Of a stretch of DNA of 64,000 nucleotides, positions 45,960 to 55,285 are shown in pieces. Under the pieces are notes generated by a model. That model saw only the letters and a program-made list of their open reading frames with translations, ran no database searches and was not told the origin of the DNA. This stretch comes from Dryocola boscaweniae (GTDB taxonomy: Bacteria; Pseudomonadota; Gammaproteobacteria; Enterobacterales; Enterobacteriaceae), in the NCBI RefSeq assembly GCF_025215095.1, contig NZ_JALHAP010000077.1, positions 239,619 through 303,618 on the forward strand. The letters run 5' to 3'. Numbering within the stretch: the first letter of the stretch is position 1; each line of letters opens with the position of its first letter. A program made the translations under genes and the position numbers.

Positions 45960-47321
45960 TCAGTTCTCCAGAATGGGAAGGATACGGTTAACTTTATCAA
46001 AAGTTTCCTGATATTCAGCCGCTTCAGTGCTGTCGGCAACAATACCTCCGCCGGCGGAGCAATACAGCCTGCCGTCTTCCGCGATAATGGTGCGGATGGT
46101 AATGCTGGTATCCATATTGCCGCAGAAACTGATGTAGCCAATGCTACCGCACCAGGCATTGCGGCGCTGCGGCTCAAGCTCTTCGATAATTTCCATCGCT
46201 CGCACTTTGGGTGCGCCGGTAATTGACCCGCCGGGGAAGCTTGCGCGCAACAAGTCCGTGGCTTGCAGCGTTTCAGGAAGAGTCGCCGTAATAGTGCTGA
46301 CGAGATGATGCACTGCCGGGAAGGGCTCAACCACAAACAGTTCCGGTACGCGCACGCTTCCGGGAACCGCGACCCGGCCAATGTCGTTGCGCAGCAAATC
46401 GACAATCATCAGATTTTCAGCGCGATCTTTGGGGGAGCTGGCAAGTTTCCCGGCCTGCTTCGCATCTTCAAGCGGATCGGCAAGACGTGGCAGGGTGCCT
46501 TTTATCGGGCGAGTCTGGATTTTTTTACCTTCCAGCAAAATGAACCTCTCCGGGGAAAGGCTTAAAATCGCGCTGTCCGGCAGGCGAATAAAGGCGCTGA
46601 AAGGCGCACGGTTGGCTGCGTTAAGTTTTTGGAACGCTTGCCATTCATCCCCGACGTAAGAAGCGCTGAAACGCTGGGCAAGGTTAACCTGATAACAATC
46701 GCCGCTCAGAAGATATTCCTGTACCTGGCGGAAATTACGTCCATACTGCTCGCGCGTCATGTTGGATTGCCATGAGCTTGTCAGGCGGAAAGGTTCGTGA
46801 ACCGGCGCAGACAATGATTCCAGCCACTCTAAGCGTGCAGAAATGTCGTCCCAGCTCAGCAGCGTAAGCCGCCGTTGATGATGATCGGCAATCAGCGCCC
46901 AGTCGTAAATCCCCACGGCCATATCCGGCGTGCGCACTGAGGCTTGCGCCAGAAGCGGGATTTTTTCAAAATGTCGGCCCAGGTCGTATCCAAATAATCC
47001 CAGAGCGCCGCCCAGAAAAGGCAGCTCCGGATGGGATTGCGGCGCAAGCCCAAAACTGTCCAGCGTCTGTTGCAGTAAAGTCAGCGGATCGTCCCGGTGC
47101 TCTGTCGTTAAGCCATCGACCGCACGCGCTGTTTGTGCGCCACAGGTCACCAGCGTGGCGCGGGGTTGGGCGACCAGAATGTCAAAACGGTTGTGGGGAT
47201 GGTCGGCGAACCCCGAATGCAGCAGCATCGCCCAGGGTTCATCGGCAAGGGTTGCAAAGTAATGTTGAACAGCATCTGGCTGCCAGGGAAGAGTGCGAAA
47301 AGCGGGAGTTTGCGACGTCAT
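45960..47321 (-). CDS. pabB: Aminodeoxychorismate synthase component I
   Basis: PabB makes 4-amino-4-deoxychorismate from chorismate and ammonia delivered by PabA, on the route to folate. The 453 residues equal E. coli. The chorismate-binding domain has PIKGTLPR with the catalytic lysine (near 274), RAENLMIVDLLRNDIGRV and GSITGAPKVRAMEII. I chose the ATG at 47321 to match the E. coli start; the ATG at 47366 would add 15 unrelated residues. It is divergent from yoaH. Confidence 0.97.
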   Translation of the reverse strand: MTSQTPAFRTLPWQPDAVQHYFATLADEPWAMLLHSGFADHPHNRFDILVAQPRATLVTCGAQTARAVDGLTTEHRDDPLTLLQQTLDSFGLAPQSHPELPFLGGALGLFGYDLGRHFEKIPLLAQASVRTPDMAVGIYDWALIADHHQRRLTLLSWDDISARLEWLESLSAPVHEPFRLTSSWQSNMTREQYGRNFRQVQEYLLSGDCYQVNLAQRFSASYVGDEWQAFQKLNAANRAPFSAFIRLPDSAILSLSPERFILLEGKKIQTRPIKGTLPRLADPLEDAKQAGKLASSPKDRAENLMIVDLLRNDIGRVAVPGSVRVPELFVVEPFPAVHHLVSTITATLPETLQATDLLRASFPGGSITGAPKVRAMEIIEELEPQRRNAWCGSIGYISFCGNMDTSITIRTIIAEDGRLYCSAGGGIVADSTEAAEYQETFDKVNRILPILEN

Positions 47322-47431
47322 AACCACAACCTGAAACAAAAGCCGCCAGCCTGCCACAAAATCCACTTACAGGCATCAACTGATGCGGCGTGAAATATAA
47401 TTAACCTAAAGCAATGTAACAGGAGTCTACG

Positions 47432-47677
47432 ATGATTTCAGGTTTACCAGCACTGTCCCACGAACAGCAGCAGCAGGCTGTCGAGCGTATTCAGGAACTG
47501 ATGTCGCAGGGAATGAGTAGCGGAGAAGCCATTACTGTCGTGGCGGCGGAGATCCGCGCATCCCATACCGGGGAAATGATCGTCGCCCGTTTTGAAGATG
47601 AAGACGAAGAAGAGCAAGCTCAGGAGTACCAGGAAGATCGTGGTTATGGGCCGGACGAAGAGCAAGAAGACGACTAA
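47432..47677 (+). CDS. yoaH: Conserved small protein YoaH with an extended acidic tail
   Basis: The first 59 residues ([20 protein letters not shown] to ARFEDEDE) match E. coli YoaH, a helical protein of unknown function. Here translation continues for 22 more residues of mainly Glu, Asp, Gln and Tyr ([18 protein letters not shown]), giving 81 residues. The tail is probably disordered. GGAG precedes the ATG. It is divergent from pabB. Confidence 0.92.
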   Translation: MISGLPALSHEQQQQAVERIQELMSQGMSSGEAITVVAAEIRASHTGEMIVARFEDEDEEEQAQEYQEDRGYGPDEEQEDD

Positions 47678-47682
47678 CTTTT

Positions 47683-47716
47683 GCGGTGGATGGCGCTGAC
47701 GCTTATCCACCCTACA
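47683..47716. repeat. REP-like palindrome after yoaH
   Basis: GGTGGAT at 47685-47691 and ATCCACC at 47705-47711 surround GGCGCTGACGCTT. The sequence resembles the REP elements common in Enterobacter and Klebsiella. It lies between the ends of convergent yoaH and yoaB. A further stem, CCTGGGGT/ACCCCAGG, follows at about 47750-47787. Confidence 0.55.
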
Positions 47717-47819
47717 AGGTTTGCCCATAAGCACGATATTAGGGGAAACCTGGGGTTAGGTTCCCGGAGGGACGCCTCACCCCAGGGTCGCCCCGGGTAT
47801 TTCAATCATCACGCTGGAT

Positions 47820-48164
47820 TCACACCGCCGCGATAATTTTAATCTCTATCTTATAACGCGGATTCATCAGTTTCGCCTGTACGGTGCAGCGTACGGGCGC
47901 TTGTCCCGCCACCACCCACTCATCCCAGGCTTTATTCATCGCTGCGAAGTCGGCGGCATCGGGTAAAAAAATAGTCGCATCCAGAATGCGTGTCTTATCG
48001 CTGTCCAGTTCCGCCAGCAGGGCATCAATCTGCGCAAGCGTATTGGCAGTTTGCTCATAGGCATCCGCATCCAGGTTTTCCGGCACGCCGGTGTAGTAAA
48101 GCGTCTGGTTATGGATAACCGCATCGGACATACGCGCTTCTGGTTTTACACGCACAATACTCAT
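47820..48164 (-). CDS. yoaB: RidA/RutC-family protein YoaB
   Basis: YoaB is a 114-residue member of the RidA (YjgF/YER057c/UK114) family, which clears reactive enamine and imine intermediates. The conserved Arg that binds the carboxylate is in APVRCTVQAKLMNP near residue 100, and the C-terminal KIEIKIIAAV is present, so it may be an active deaminase. It is divergent from yoaA. Confidence 0.94.
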   Translation of the reverse strand: MSIVRVKPEARMSDAVIHNQTLYYTGVPENLDADAYEQTANTLAQIDALLAELDSDKTRILDATIFLPDAADFAAMNKAWDEWVVAGQAPVRCTVQAKLMNPRYKIEIKIIAAV

Positions 48165-48292
48165 GACATTTTCCTTATCAACTTACTTAATGATGCCGAC
48201 AGCCTGCCATAATCACAGGCTCGCTTCCACCAGCTCGCTGGATTAACGCCGCCGGGGCTGACATAATCGCGGGCATAAATCCTGGGGGTAAT

Positions 48293-50203
48293 GTGACGGA
48301 CGATTTTGCAGTAGACGGTCAGCTCGCTCTGGCGATACCTGGTTTTAAACCGCGTGAACCGCAGCGCGAGATGGCGCAGGCCGTAGCCAAAGCCATTGCC
48401 GATGGGCGCGAACTGGTGGTTGAAGCGGGAACAGGCACAGGAAAAACCTATGCTTACCTCGCACCGGCACTGCGTTCCGGCAAAAAGGTGATTATTTCCA
48501 CCGGTTCGAAGGCGCTTCAGGATCAGCTTTATTCCCGCGATTTACCCACCGTTGCTAAAGCCCTTGATTTTAAAGGGCGTCTTGCGCTGCTGAAAGGGCG
48601 CTCAAACTATCTCTGCCTGGAGCGACTTGAACAGCAAGCGTTGGCTGGCGGAGATTTGCCTGTGCAAACGTTAAGCGAAGTGATCCAGTTGCGCAGTTGG
48701 GCTATCGAAGCCGTTGACGGCGATATCAGCAACTGCACTAACGTGGCGGAAGACTCTTCCGTCTGGCCGCTGGTCACCAGCACCAACGATAACTGTCTCG
48801 GCCAGGATTGCCCGCTGTATAAAGATTGCTTCGTCGTTAAAGCCCGTAAAAAGGCGATGGATGCGGACGTGGTGGTGGTTAACCATCATCTGTTTCTTGC
48901 CGATATGGTGGTCAAAGAGAGCGGCTTCGCGGAGCTTATTCCGGAAGCCGAAGTCATGATCTTCGATGAAGCCCACCAAATACCGGATATTGCCAGCCAG
49001 TATTTCGGCCAGTCGGTCTCCAGCCGTCAGCTATTGGATTTAGCGAAAGATATTTCCATTGCTTACCGCACCGAAGTGCGCGACGCCCAGCAGCTACAGA
49101 AAAGCGCCGACCGCCTGGCGCAAAGCACGCAGGATTTCCGTCTGCAGCTTGGCGATCCGGGCTATCGCGGCAATCTGCGTGAACTGCTCGCTCAGCCAGC
49201 TATTCAGCGCGCTTTGTTATTGTTAGATGATGCGCTGGAACTTTGTTATGACGTGGCGAAGCTTTCGCTTGGCCGCTCGGCGCTGCTGGATGCCGCCTTT
49301 GAGCGGGCGGTAATTTACCGTAGCCGTATTAAACGTCTGAAAGACGTGGACCAACCGGGCTACAGCTACTGGTATGAGTGCAACTCCCGCAACTTTACGC
49401 TGGCGCTCACGCCGCTATCGGTCGCCGATAAATTCAAAGAGGTGATTGCGCAGAAAAAAGGCACGTGGATATTCACCTCCGCGACGCTTTCGGTGAACGA
49501 TAGGCTTAGCCACTTCACCGACCGCCTGGGCATTGATAACGCCGAGACGATGCTGCTGGCGAGCCCGTTTGACTACGCCACCCAGGCGCTGCTCTGCGTG
49601 CCGCGCGGCCTGCCGACACCAAACCAGCCCCATGCGGCCCGCCATCTGGCAAAAATGCTCCAGCCGTTGATTGAAGCCAACAACGGCCGCTGTTTTATGC
49701 TTTGCACCTCTCATTCCATGATGCGTGAGCTGGCTGAACAGTTCAGGGCCAACATGACGTTGCCGGTTTTATTGCAGGGGGAAACCAGCAAAGGCCAACT
49801 GCTCGAGCAGTTTGTCAGCGCCGGCAATGCGTTGCTGGTGGCAACCAGCAGTTTCTGGGAAGGGGTGGACGTGCGTGGCGACGCGCTCTCGCTGGTCATC
49901 ATTGATAAGCTGCCGTTTACTTCGCCGGATGACCCATTGCTTAAAGCACGAATGGAAGATTGCCGCATTCGCGGCGGCGATCCTTTTGATGATGTTCAGC
50001 TTCCCGATGCGGTTATTACCCTTAAGCAGGGCGTTGGCCGCCTGATTCGCGACGTGGATGACCGCGGCGTGCTGGTTATCTGCGACAACCGCCTGGTGAT
50101 GCGTCCTTATGGCGCGGTATTCCTCAATAGCCTGCCGCCAACGCCGCGCACGCGGGATATAAATCGGGCAGTCGAGTTCCTTAACTCCCCACCGACGCAG
50201 TAA
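48293..50203 (+). CDS. yoaA: XPD-like iron-sulfur DNA helicase YoaA
   Basis: YoaA is a superfamily 2 helicase that with the polymerase subunit HolC (chi) helps repair blocked forks. The 636 residues equal E. coli. Walker A is GTGTGKT near residue 47, the Walker B box is FDEAH near 225, and four cysteines (LCLE, SNCTN, CLGQDC) in 110-180 bind the iron-sulfur cluster. Motif VI is GVGRLIRDVDDRG. The start is GTG at 48293, preceded by GGGGGT, as in E. coli. tsaB follows after 82 bp. Confidence 0.96.
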   Translation: MTDDFAVDGQLALAIPGFKPREPQREMAQAVAKAIADGRELVVEAGTGTGKTYAYLAPALRSGKKVIISTGSKALQDQLYSRDLPTVAKALDFKGRLALLKGRSNYLCLERLEQQALAGGDLPVQTLSEVIQLRSWAIEAVDGDISNCTNVAEDSSVWPLVTSTNDNCLGQDCPLYKDCFVVKARKKAMDADVVVVNHHLFLADMVVKESGFAELIPEAEVMIFDEAHQIPDIASQYFGQSVSSRQLLDLAKDISIAYRTEVRDAQQLQKSADRLAQSTQDFRLQLGDPGYRGNLRELLAQPAIQRALLLLDDALELCYDVAKLSLGRSALLDAAFERAVIYRSRIKRLKDVDQPGYSYWYECNSRNFTLALTPLSVADKFKEVIAQKKGTWIFTSATLSVNDRLSHFTDRLGIDNAETMLLASPFDYATQALLCVPRGLPTPNQPHAARHLAKMLQPLIEANNGRCFMLCTSHSMMRELAEQFRANMTLPVLLQGETSKGQLLEQFVSAGNALLVATSSFWEGVDVRGDALSLVIIDKLPFTSPDDPLLKARMEDCRIRGGDPFDDVQLPDAVITLKQGVGRLIRDVDDRGVLVICDNRLVMRPYGAVFLNSLPPTPRTRDINRAVEFLNSPPTQ

Positions 50204-50285
50204 TTTGTGCCAGGCTATGGTATGATGCGCGCCGATTTTTGACCTTATTTATTACCTTAGATTCTCGCCAGAGGTTGGCCAGTCC

Positions 50286-50981
50286 ATGCGAATTTTAGCC
50301 ATCGATACCGCGACAGAAGCCTGTTCGGTTGCCCTGTATAACGACGGCACAGCCTGTGCCCATTTCGAACTTTGCCCGCGCGAACATACCCAACGTATTT
50401 TGCCTATGGTGCGGGACATCCTGAACCAGGGCGAGCTTTCTTTGTCTGAGCTTAACGCGCTTGCCTACGGGCGAGGGCCGGGCAGCTTTACCGGCGTGCG
50501 TATTGGTATTGGCATTGCGCAGGGGCTGGCTCTGGGCGCTGAGCTGCCGATGATCGGTGTTTCAACGCTTGCGACAATGGCGCAGGGCGCATGGCGTCTG
50601 ACCGGCGCAACGCGCGTGCTGGCCGCTATCGATGCGCGCATGGGCGAAGTCTACTGGGCCGAATATCAGCGGGACGAGCAGGGCGCGTGGCACGGCGAAG
50701 AAACCGAAGCGGTCTTAAAGCCAGATGCGGTTGCCGAACGTTTGAAGCAGCTTGATGGCGACTGGGCTACAGTCGGTACAGGCTGGCAGGCATGGCCCGA
50801 TCTGGCCATCAATAGCGGCGTTGTTGTGCGTGACGGGCAGATTTCTCTCCCCACGGCTGAAGATATGTTGCCGCTGGCGATTCAGGCGTTTAAGGCGAAC
50901 CGCACCGTAGCTGTTGAACATGCGGAGCCGGTCTATCTGCGCAACGAAGTGACATGGAAGAAACTTCCCGGCAAAGAGTGA
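50286..50981 (+). CDS. tsaB: tRNA threonylcarbamoyladenosine synthesis protein TsaB
   Basis: TsaB (YeaZ) is the non-catalytic partner of TsaD and TsaE in making t6A37 of tRNA; it is essential in E. coli. The 231 residues show the ASKHA ATPase-like fold opening [17 protein letters not shown] and the [20 protein letters not shown] motif near 60-80. It lies between yoaA and yeaY in the same direction. Confidence 0.97.
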   Translation: MRILAIDTATEACSVALYNDGTACAHFELCPREHTQRILPMVRDILNQGELSLSELNALAYGRGPGSFTGVRIGIGIAQGLALGAELPMIGVSTLATMAQGAWRLTGATRVLAAIDARMGEVYWAEYQRDEQGAWHGEETEAVLKPDAVAERLKQLDGDWATVGTGWQAWPDLAINSGVVVRDGQISLPTAEDMLPLAIQAFKANRTVAVEHAEPVYLRNEVTWKKLPGKE

Positions 50982-51027
50982 TACTCAGCGTTACCAGGGC
51001 GCGTAACGCAGTATAAGGAGATGGGGT

Positions 51028-51624
51028 ATGGCAGATTGTAATGTCAGGAAGTACGGCGGCATATTGACCATCGTCGCCACGCTGCTGCTGAGCGGTTGTG
51101 TGACGGTGCCGGATGCCATCAAAGGCACCAGCGCAACGCCACAGCAGAATCTGGTTCAGGTGATGAACGCGCCGGAGCTGTACGTTGGCCAGGAAGCGCG
51201 TTTTGGCGGGCGAGTGGTCAATATCGATAACCGGCAGGGCAAAACTCGGCTGGAAATCGCTACGGTGAGCCTTGATGAAGGCGCTCGTCCTCAACTGGGC
51301 GAACCTTCGAAAGGACGCATCTATGCAGATGTGAATGGCTTCCTCGATCCGGTCGATTTCCGGGGACAACTGGTAACGGTTGTCGGGCCTATTATGGGAA
51401 CAGTCGAAGGCAAAGTAGGCGAAACGCCGTATAAATTTCTGGTGGTGCAGGCCAACGGTTATAAACGCTGGCGCGTTACTCAGCAGGTTGTCATGCCTCC
51501 ACAACCTATCGATCCCTGGTTCTGGGGCGGGCCTTACCCGTATCGCGGTCATTATGGCATGTGGGGCGGAGCAGGCTGGTATAGCCCGGGCCCCGCGCAG
51601 GTACAGACCATCGTAACCGAATAA
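51028..51624 (+). CDS. yeaY: Slp-family outer membrane lipoprotein YeaY
   Basis: YeaY is a 198-residue lipoprotein. The signal peptide has a lipobox LLSGC with the acylated Cys near residue 24. The Slp domain follows ([17 protein letters not shown], then [17 protein letters not shown]), and the C-terminus is rich in Gly, Tyr and Trp ([20 protein letters not shown]). The family is tied to carbon-starvation and envelope stress in E. coli; the exact role is unknown. AAGGAG precedes the ATG. Confidence 0.93.
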   Translation: MADCNVRKYGGILTIVATLLLSGCVTVPDAIKGTSATPQQNLVQVMNAPELYVGQEARFGGRVVNIDNRQGKTRLEIATVSLDEGARPQLGEPSKGRIYADVNGFLDPVDFRGQLVTVVGPIMGTVEGKVGETPYKFLVVQANGYKRWRVTQQVVMPPQPIDPWFWGGPYPYRGHYGMWGGAGWYSPGPAQVQTIVTE

Positions 51625-51646
51625 CCTATTGTTTTACCGTTAATTT

Positions 51647-51676
51647 TAAACAGCGGCTTCGCCGCTGTTTATTTTT
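51647..51676 (+). terminator. Terminator of yeaY
   Basis: AAACAGCGG pairs with CCGCTGTTT across CTTCG, followed by ATTTTTG. Confidence 0.87.
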
Positions 51677-51738
51677 GTCCAGGACGGATGAAAAAAAAGA
51701 GTGATGCGCTTCGCAACCTTAAATCAGCTTAATTCTTA

Positions 51739-51755
51739 AACTGGTACGCTGAGTT
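51739..51755 (+). promoter_or_regulatory. FadR operator of fadD
   Basis: AACTGGTACGCTGAGTT fits the 17-bp FadR pattern AACTGGTCNGACCTGTT in its left arm and TT end and sits 72 bp before the fadD start, where E. coli fadD has a FadR site. FadR itself is encoded at 62.8 kb. Confidence 0.65.
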
Positions 51756-51827
51756 AATATTATGTTAACGATGTGTATATTGATTGGGGTTGTGATGACG
51801 ACAAATAATAAATTCAGAGGTGAATCC

Positions 51828-53507
51828 TTGAAGAAGGTTTGGCTTAACCGCTACCCGGCCGACGTTGCGGCTGAGATTAATCCCGATCGTTATCAATCCC
51901 TGGTTGATATGTTTGAGCAGGCGACAGCGCGCTATGCGGATCAGCCCGCGTTCGTCAATATGGGCGAAGTAATGACTTTCCGTAAGCTGGAAGAGCGCAG
52001 CCGCGCTTTTGCAGCTTACCTGCAACAGGGGCTTGGCCTGCAAAAAGGCGACCGCGTGGCATTAATGATGCCAAACCTGCTGCAATACCCGGTTGCGCTG
52101 TTCGGTATTTTACGTGCGGGCATGGTAGTCGTTAACGTCAATCCCCTTTATACCCCACGCGAGCTGGAGCATCAGCTCAACGACAGCGGCGCGAGCGCCA
52201 TTGTCATCGTTTCGAACTTTGCCCATACGCTGGAAAAAGTCGTCGAAAAAACCCAGGTAAAGCACGTTATTCTGACCCGCATGGGCGACCAGCTCTCGGC
52301 GGCAAAAGGGACGGTGGTTAACTTTGTCGTTAAATACATTAAACGACTGGTGCCGAAATACCATCTGCCGGACGCCATCTCGTTTCGCAGCGCGCTGCAT
52401 AACGGCTACCGTATGCAGTACATCAAACCGGAAGTTATCAATACCGATCTGGCGTTCCTGCAATATACCGGCGGCACAACTGGCGTGGCGAAAGGAGCAA
52501 TGCTGACCCACCGCAACATGCTGGCAAATCTGGAGCAGGTAAGAGCGGCTTACAGCCCGCTGCTGTTCGAGCGTAAAGAGCTGGTGGTGACTGCGTTACC
52601 GCTCTATCACATCTTCGCGTTGACCATGAACTGCCTGCTGTTTATCGATCTGGGCGGTCAGAACCTGCTTATCACCAACCCGCGCGATATTCCGGGCCTG
52701 GTTAAAGAGTTGAGCAAATATAAATTTACGGCAATGACCGGCGTGAACACGCTGTTCAACGCTTTGCTCAATAATAAAGAGTTCCAGCAGCTCGACTTCT
52801 CAAGCCTGCATCTTTCCGCAGGCGGCGGCATGCCGGTGCAGCACGTCGTGGCGGAGCGCTGGGTTAAGCTGACCGGTCGTTATCTGCTGGAAGGCTACGG
52901 CCTGACGGAATGCGCGCCGCTTGTTAGCGCTAATCCGCATGATATTGACCGTCACACCGGCAGTATCGGCCTGCCTGTTCCTTCCACCGAAGTGAAAATT
53001 ATTGACGACGAAGGTAACGAAGTGCCGTCAGGCGAACCGGGCGAGCTGTGCGTGAAAGGCCCGCAGGTTATGCTGGGCTACTGGCAGCGGCCGGATGCGA
53101 CAGACGAAATAATGCAGAATGGCTGGTTGCGCACGGGCGATATCGCAACGATGGACGAAGAGGGCTTTATGCGTATCGTCGATCGTAAAAAAGATATGAT
53201 CCTCGTGTCCGGCTTCAATGTGTATCCAAACGAAATTGAAGACGTGGTTATGCAGCACCCGGGCGTGCTTGAAGTCGCCGCCGTGGGCGTACCTGGCGGG
53301 GCAAGCGGCGAAACCGTGAAAATTTTTGTGGTCAAGAAAGAGCCGTCCCTTAGCGAAGAGGCCCTGGTGATATTCTGCCGCCGCCATCTTACCGGTTATA
53401 AGGTGCCTAAGCTGATTGAGTTCCGCGAAGAGCTGCCAAAATCCAACGTCGGCAAAATTTTACGACGAGAACTACGTGACGAAGTAGCCAGGACCGATCA
53501 ACAATAA
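51828..53507 (+). CDS. fadD: Long-chain fatty acyl-CoA synthetase
   Basis: FadD activates exogenous fatty acids to acyl-CoA at the inner membrane, feeding beta-oxidation and removing FadR from DNA. The product has 559 residues. The AMP-binding motif [14 protein letters not shown] lies near residue 215, and GYGLTECAP and [13 protein letters not shown] follow. The start is TTG at 51828 (reading [10 protein letters not shown]), as in E. coli, with AGAGGTGA upstream. The longer ATG start at 51762 runs over the promoter region and has no homology. Confidence 0.96.
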   Translation: MKKVWLNRYPADVAAEINPDRYQSLVDMFEQATARYADQPAFVNMGEVMTFRKLEERSRAFAAYLQQGLGLQKGDRVALMMPNLLQYPVALFGILRAGMVVVNVNPLYTPRELEHQLNDSGASAIVIVSNFAHTLEKVVEKTQVKHVILTRMGDQLSAAKGTVVNFVVKYIKRLVPKYHLPDAISFRSALHNGYRMQYIKPEVINTDLAFLQYTGGTTGVAKGAMLTHRNMLANLEQVRAAYSPLLFERKELVVTALPLYHIFALTMNCLLFIDLGGQNLLITNPRDIPGLVKELSKYKFTAMTGVNTLFNALLNNKEFQQLDFSSLHLSAGGGMPVQHVVAERWVKLTGRYLLEGYGLTECAPLVSANPHDIDRHTGSIGLPVPSTEVKIIDDEGNEVPSGEPGELCVKGPQVMLGYWQRPDATDEIMQNGWLRTGDIATMDEEGFMRIVDRKKDMILVSGFNVYPNEIEDVVMQHPGVLEVAAVGVPGGASGETVKIFVVKKEPSLSEEALVIFCRRHLTGYKVPKLIEFREELPKSNVGKILRRELRDEVARTDQQ

Positions 53508-53532
53508 CGCCCGGGATCCGGATCAGTCGCCC

Positions 53533-53557
53533 CAAAGCCGGTACTACCGGCTTTTTA
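53533..53557 (+). terminator. Terminator of fadD
   Basis: AAAGCCGG pairs with CCGGCTTT across TACTA, with T5. Confidence 0.88.
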
Positions 53558-53680
53558 TATCGCTGACAAACAGCTAAAACGTGGTTTCCGGCCGTTTGGG
53601 GCAAATCAGACGATCTCATTCTTTGTTTTTACTAGTGCTGTTAGGTACTGTTAAGAACAGTGAATTTATTCAGCGTTCTG

Positions 53681-53706
53681 AAACGCCGGTAATCCGGCGT
53701 TTTTTA
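53681..53706 (+). promoter_or_regulatory. Stem-loop and U tract in the rnd leader
   Basis: AAACGCCGG pairs with CCGGCGTTT across TAAT, followed by more T to give T6, ending 26 bp before the rnd start. It looks like a terminator, but in E. coli a hairpin plus U tract in this exact place is required for rnd translation. Confidence 0.7.
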
Positions 53707-53732
53707 TGGGCGCAAACCTAAGAGAACCGAAT

Positions 53733-54854
53733 TTGACTTACCATATGATTACTACTGATGAAGCGCTGGCTGCGGTCTGCCTGGCCGCTCGTCAGGTGCC
53801 CGCTCTGGCGCTGGACACCGAATTTGTCCGCACGCGTACATACTACCCACAGCTTGGCCTGATTCAGTTGTATGACGGCACGCAGATTTCCCTTATCGAT
53901 CCGTTGACCATTACCGACTGGTCGCCGTTTAAAGCGCTGTTGCAAGACAGCAAGGTGATTAAGTTTCTGCACGCCGGTAGCGAAGATCTGGAAGTATTTC
54001 TGAATACGTTTGGCACGCTGCCGGATCCGTTTATCGATACCCAGATCCTTGCGGCTTTCAGCGGACGCCCGCTTTCCTGCGGCTTTGCCACTATTGTGGA
54101 AGCGTACACAGGCATCGCGCTGGATAAAAGCGAATCACGTACCGACTGGTTGGCGCGTCCACTGACCGAACGTCAGTGCGAATACGCTGCGGCAGATGTG
54201 TTCTACCTGCTGCCTATCGCGCACAAGCTTATGGAAGAAACCGAAGCCGCGGGCTGGATGAAAGCGGCGCTGGACGAATGCAATCTTATGGCGAATCGCC
54301 GTCAGGAAGTTCTCGATCCGGAAGAGGCGTGGCGTGAAATCGGCAATGCATGGCAGTTGCGAACCCGTCAGCTTGCCTGCCTGAAGAAACTGGCATCCTG
54401 GCGCCTGCGCAAAGCGCGTGAGCGTGATATGGCCGTCAACTTTGTCGTACGTGAAGAGCACCTCTGGCAGGTCGCGCGCTACATGCCGGGTTCGTTGGGC
54501 GAATTAGATCAGCTTGGCCTGAGCGGTAGCGAAATTCGCTTTCACGGCAAAACGCTGTTGGCATTGGTCGCCGAGGCCGAAGCGCTGCCGGAAGAGCAAT
54601 GGCCGGCACCGCTAAGCAATCTGGTGGATATGCCGGGCTATCGTAAAGTGTTTAAAGCTATTAAGGCATTAGTTCAGGAAGTCAGCGAAACCAGTGGTTT
54701 AAGTGCGGAGCTGCTTGCTTCGCGTCGCCAGATTAACCAGTTGCTCAACTGGCACTGGCAATTAAAAACCAGGACAACGGCCCCGGAATTAATCAGCGGC
54801 TGGCGTGGCGAATTATTGAATGACAAGCTTAAGACGCTGCTGGCGGATTATTAA
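53733..54854 (+). CDS. rnd: Ribonuclease D
   Basis: RNase D is a 3'-5' exoribonuclease that trims tRNA precursors and other small RNAs. The 373 residues hold the DEDDy exonuclease domain (LDTEFVRTRTYYP near 25-37, HAGSEDLEVF, YAAADVFYL near 150), then HRDC-type domains (about 205-370). I chose the TTG at 53733 (reading LTYHMITTDEAL) because E. coli rnd starts with TTG at this point; AAGAGAA precedes it. In this genome minE follows convergently. Confidence 0.95.
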   Translation: MTYHMITTDEALAAVCLAARQVPALALDTEFVRTRTYYPQLGLIQLYDGTQISLIDPLTITDWSPFKALLQDSKVIKFLHAGSEDLEVFLNTFGTLPDPFIDTQILAAFSGRPLSCGFATIVEAYTGIALDKSESRTDWLARPLTERQCEYAAADVFYLLPIAHKLMEETEAAGWMKAALDECNLMANRRQEVLDPEEAWREIGNAWQLRTRQLACLKKLASWRLRKARERDMAVNFVVREEHLWQVARYMPGSLGELDQLGLSGSEIRFHGKTLLALVAEAEALPEEQWPAPLSNLVDMPGYRKVFKAIKALVQEVSETSGLSAELLASRRQINQLLNWHWQLKTRTTAPELISGWRGELLNDKLKTLLADY

Positions 54855-54915
54855 TAATCCGCAAAATGCCTGTAAATAAATACAGGGAAGGCGGCTGAAA
54901 TAAGAAAAAGATGAA

Positions 54916-54935
54916 AGGCTATTTAAAAATAGCCT
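54916..54935. repeat. Perfect inverted repeat between rnd and minE
   Basis: AGGCTATTTAAAAATAGCCT has 9-bp perfect arms. It lies 60 bp after rnd, at the point where gene order switches from the K-12 b18xx block to the min block. Confidence 0.6.
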
Positions 54936-54968
54936 GCTCATAAATAACGCGAGACTAAAGCAGATAAA

Positions 54969-55004
54969 ATAAACCCCCTGATTAAAGCAGGGGGTTTTTA
55001 TTTT
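54969..55004. terminator. Bidirectional terminator between rnd and minE
   Basis: AAACCCCCTG pairs with CAGGGGGTTT across ATTAAAG, with A and T runs on both sides. Confidence 0.9.
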
Positions 55005-55006
55005 AA

Positions 55007-55282
55007 TCAGGCAGACTTTGGCGTTTCCTGAGTCTCGGGTAACGTAACGTTAAGTTCCAGAACAGAAATATCATCGCCTTTCTGATCGAGAACAACGGTC
55101 AACATGTCCGGATCGATTTGCACATATTTGCAAATCACTTCCAGGATATCGCGTTTTAACTGCGGCAAATAGTGCGGTTCACGGTCGCCGCGACGGCGCT
55201 CCGCGACGATAATCTGCAGTCGCTCTTTAGCGATGTTAGCGGTGTTCTTTTTCCGTGAGAGAAAAAAGTCTAGTAATGCCAT
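55007..55282 (-). CDS. minE: Cell division topological specificity factor MinE
   Basis: MinE stimulates MinD ATPase and drives the pole-to-pole oscillation. The 91 residues have the N-terminal membrane/MinD-binding segment ([20 protein letters not shown]) and the dimerisation domain ([20 protein letters not shown]). The C-terminus ([11 protein letters not shown]) is three residues longer than in E. coli. It starts three bases after minD. Confidence 0.97.
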   Translation of the reverse strand: MALLDFFLSRKKNTANIAKERLQIIVAERRRGDREPHYLPQLKRDILEVICKYVQIDPDMLTVVLDQKGDDISVLELNVTLPETQETPKSA

Positions 55283-55285
55283 AAC

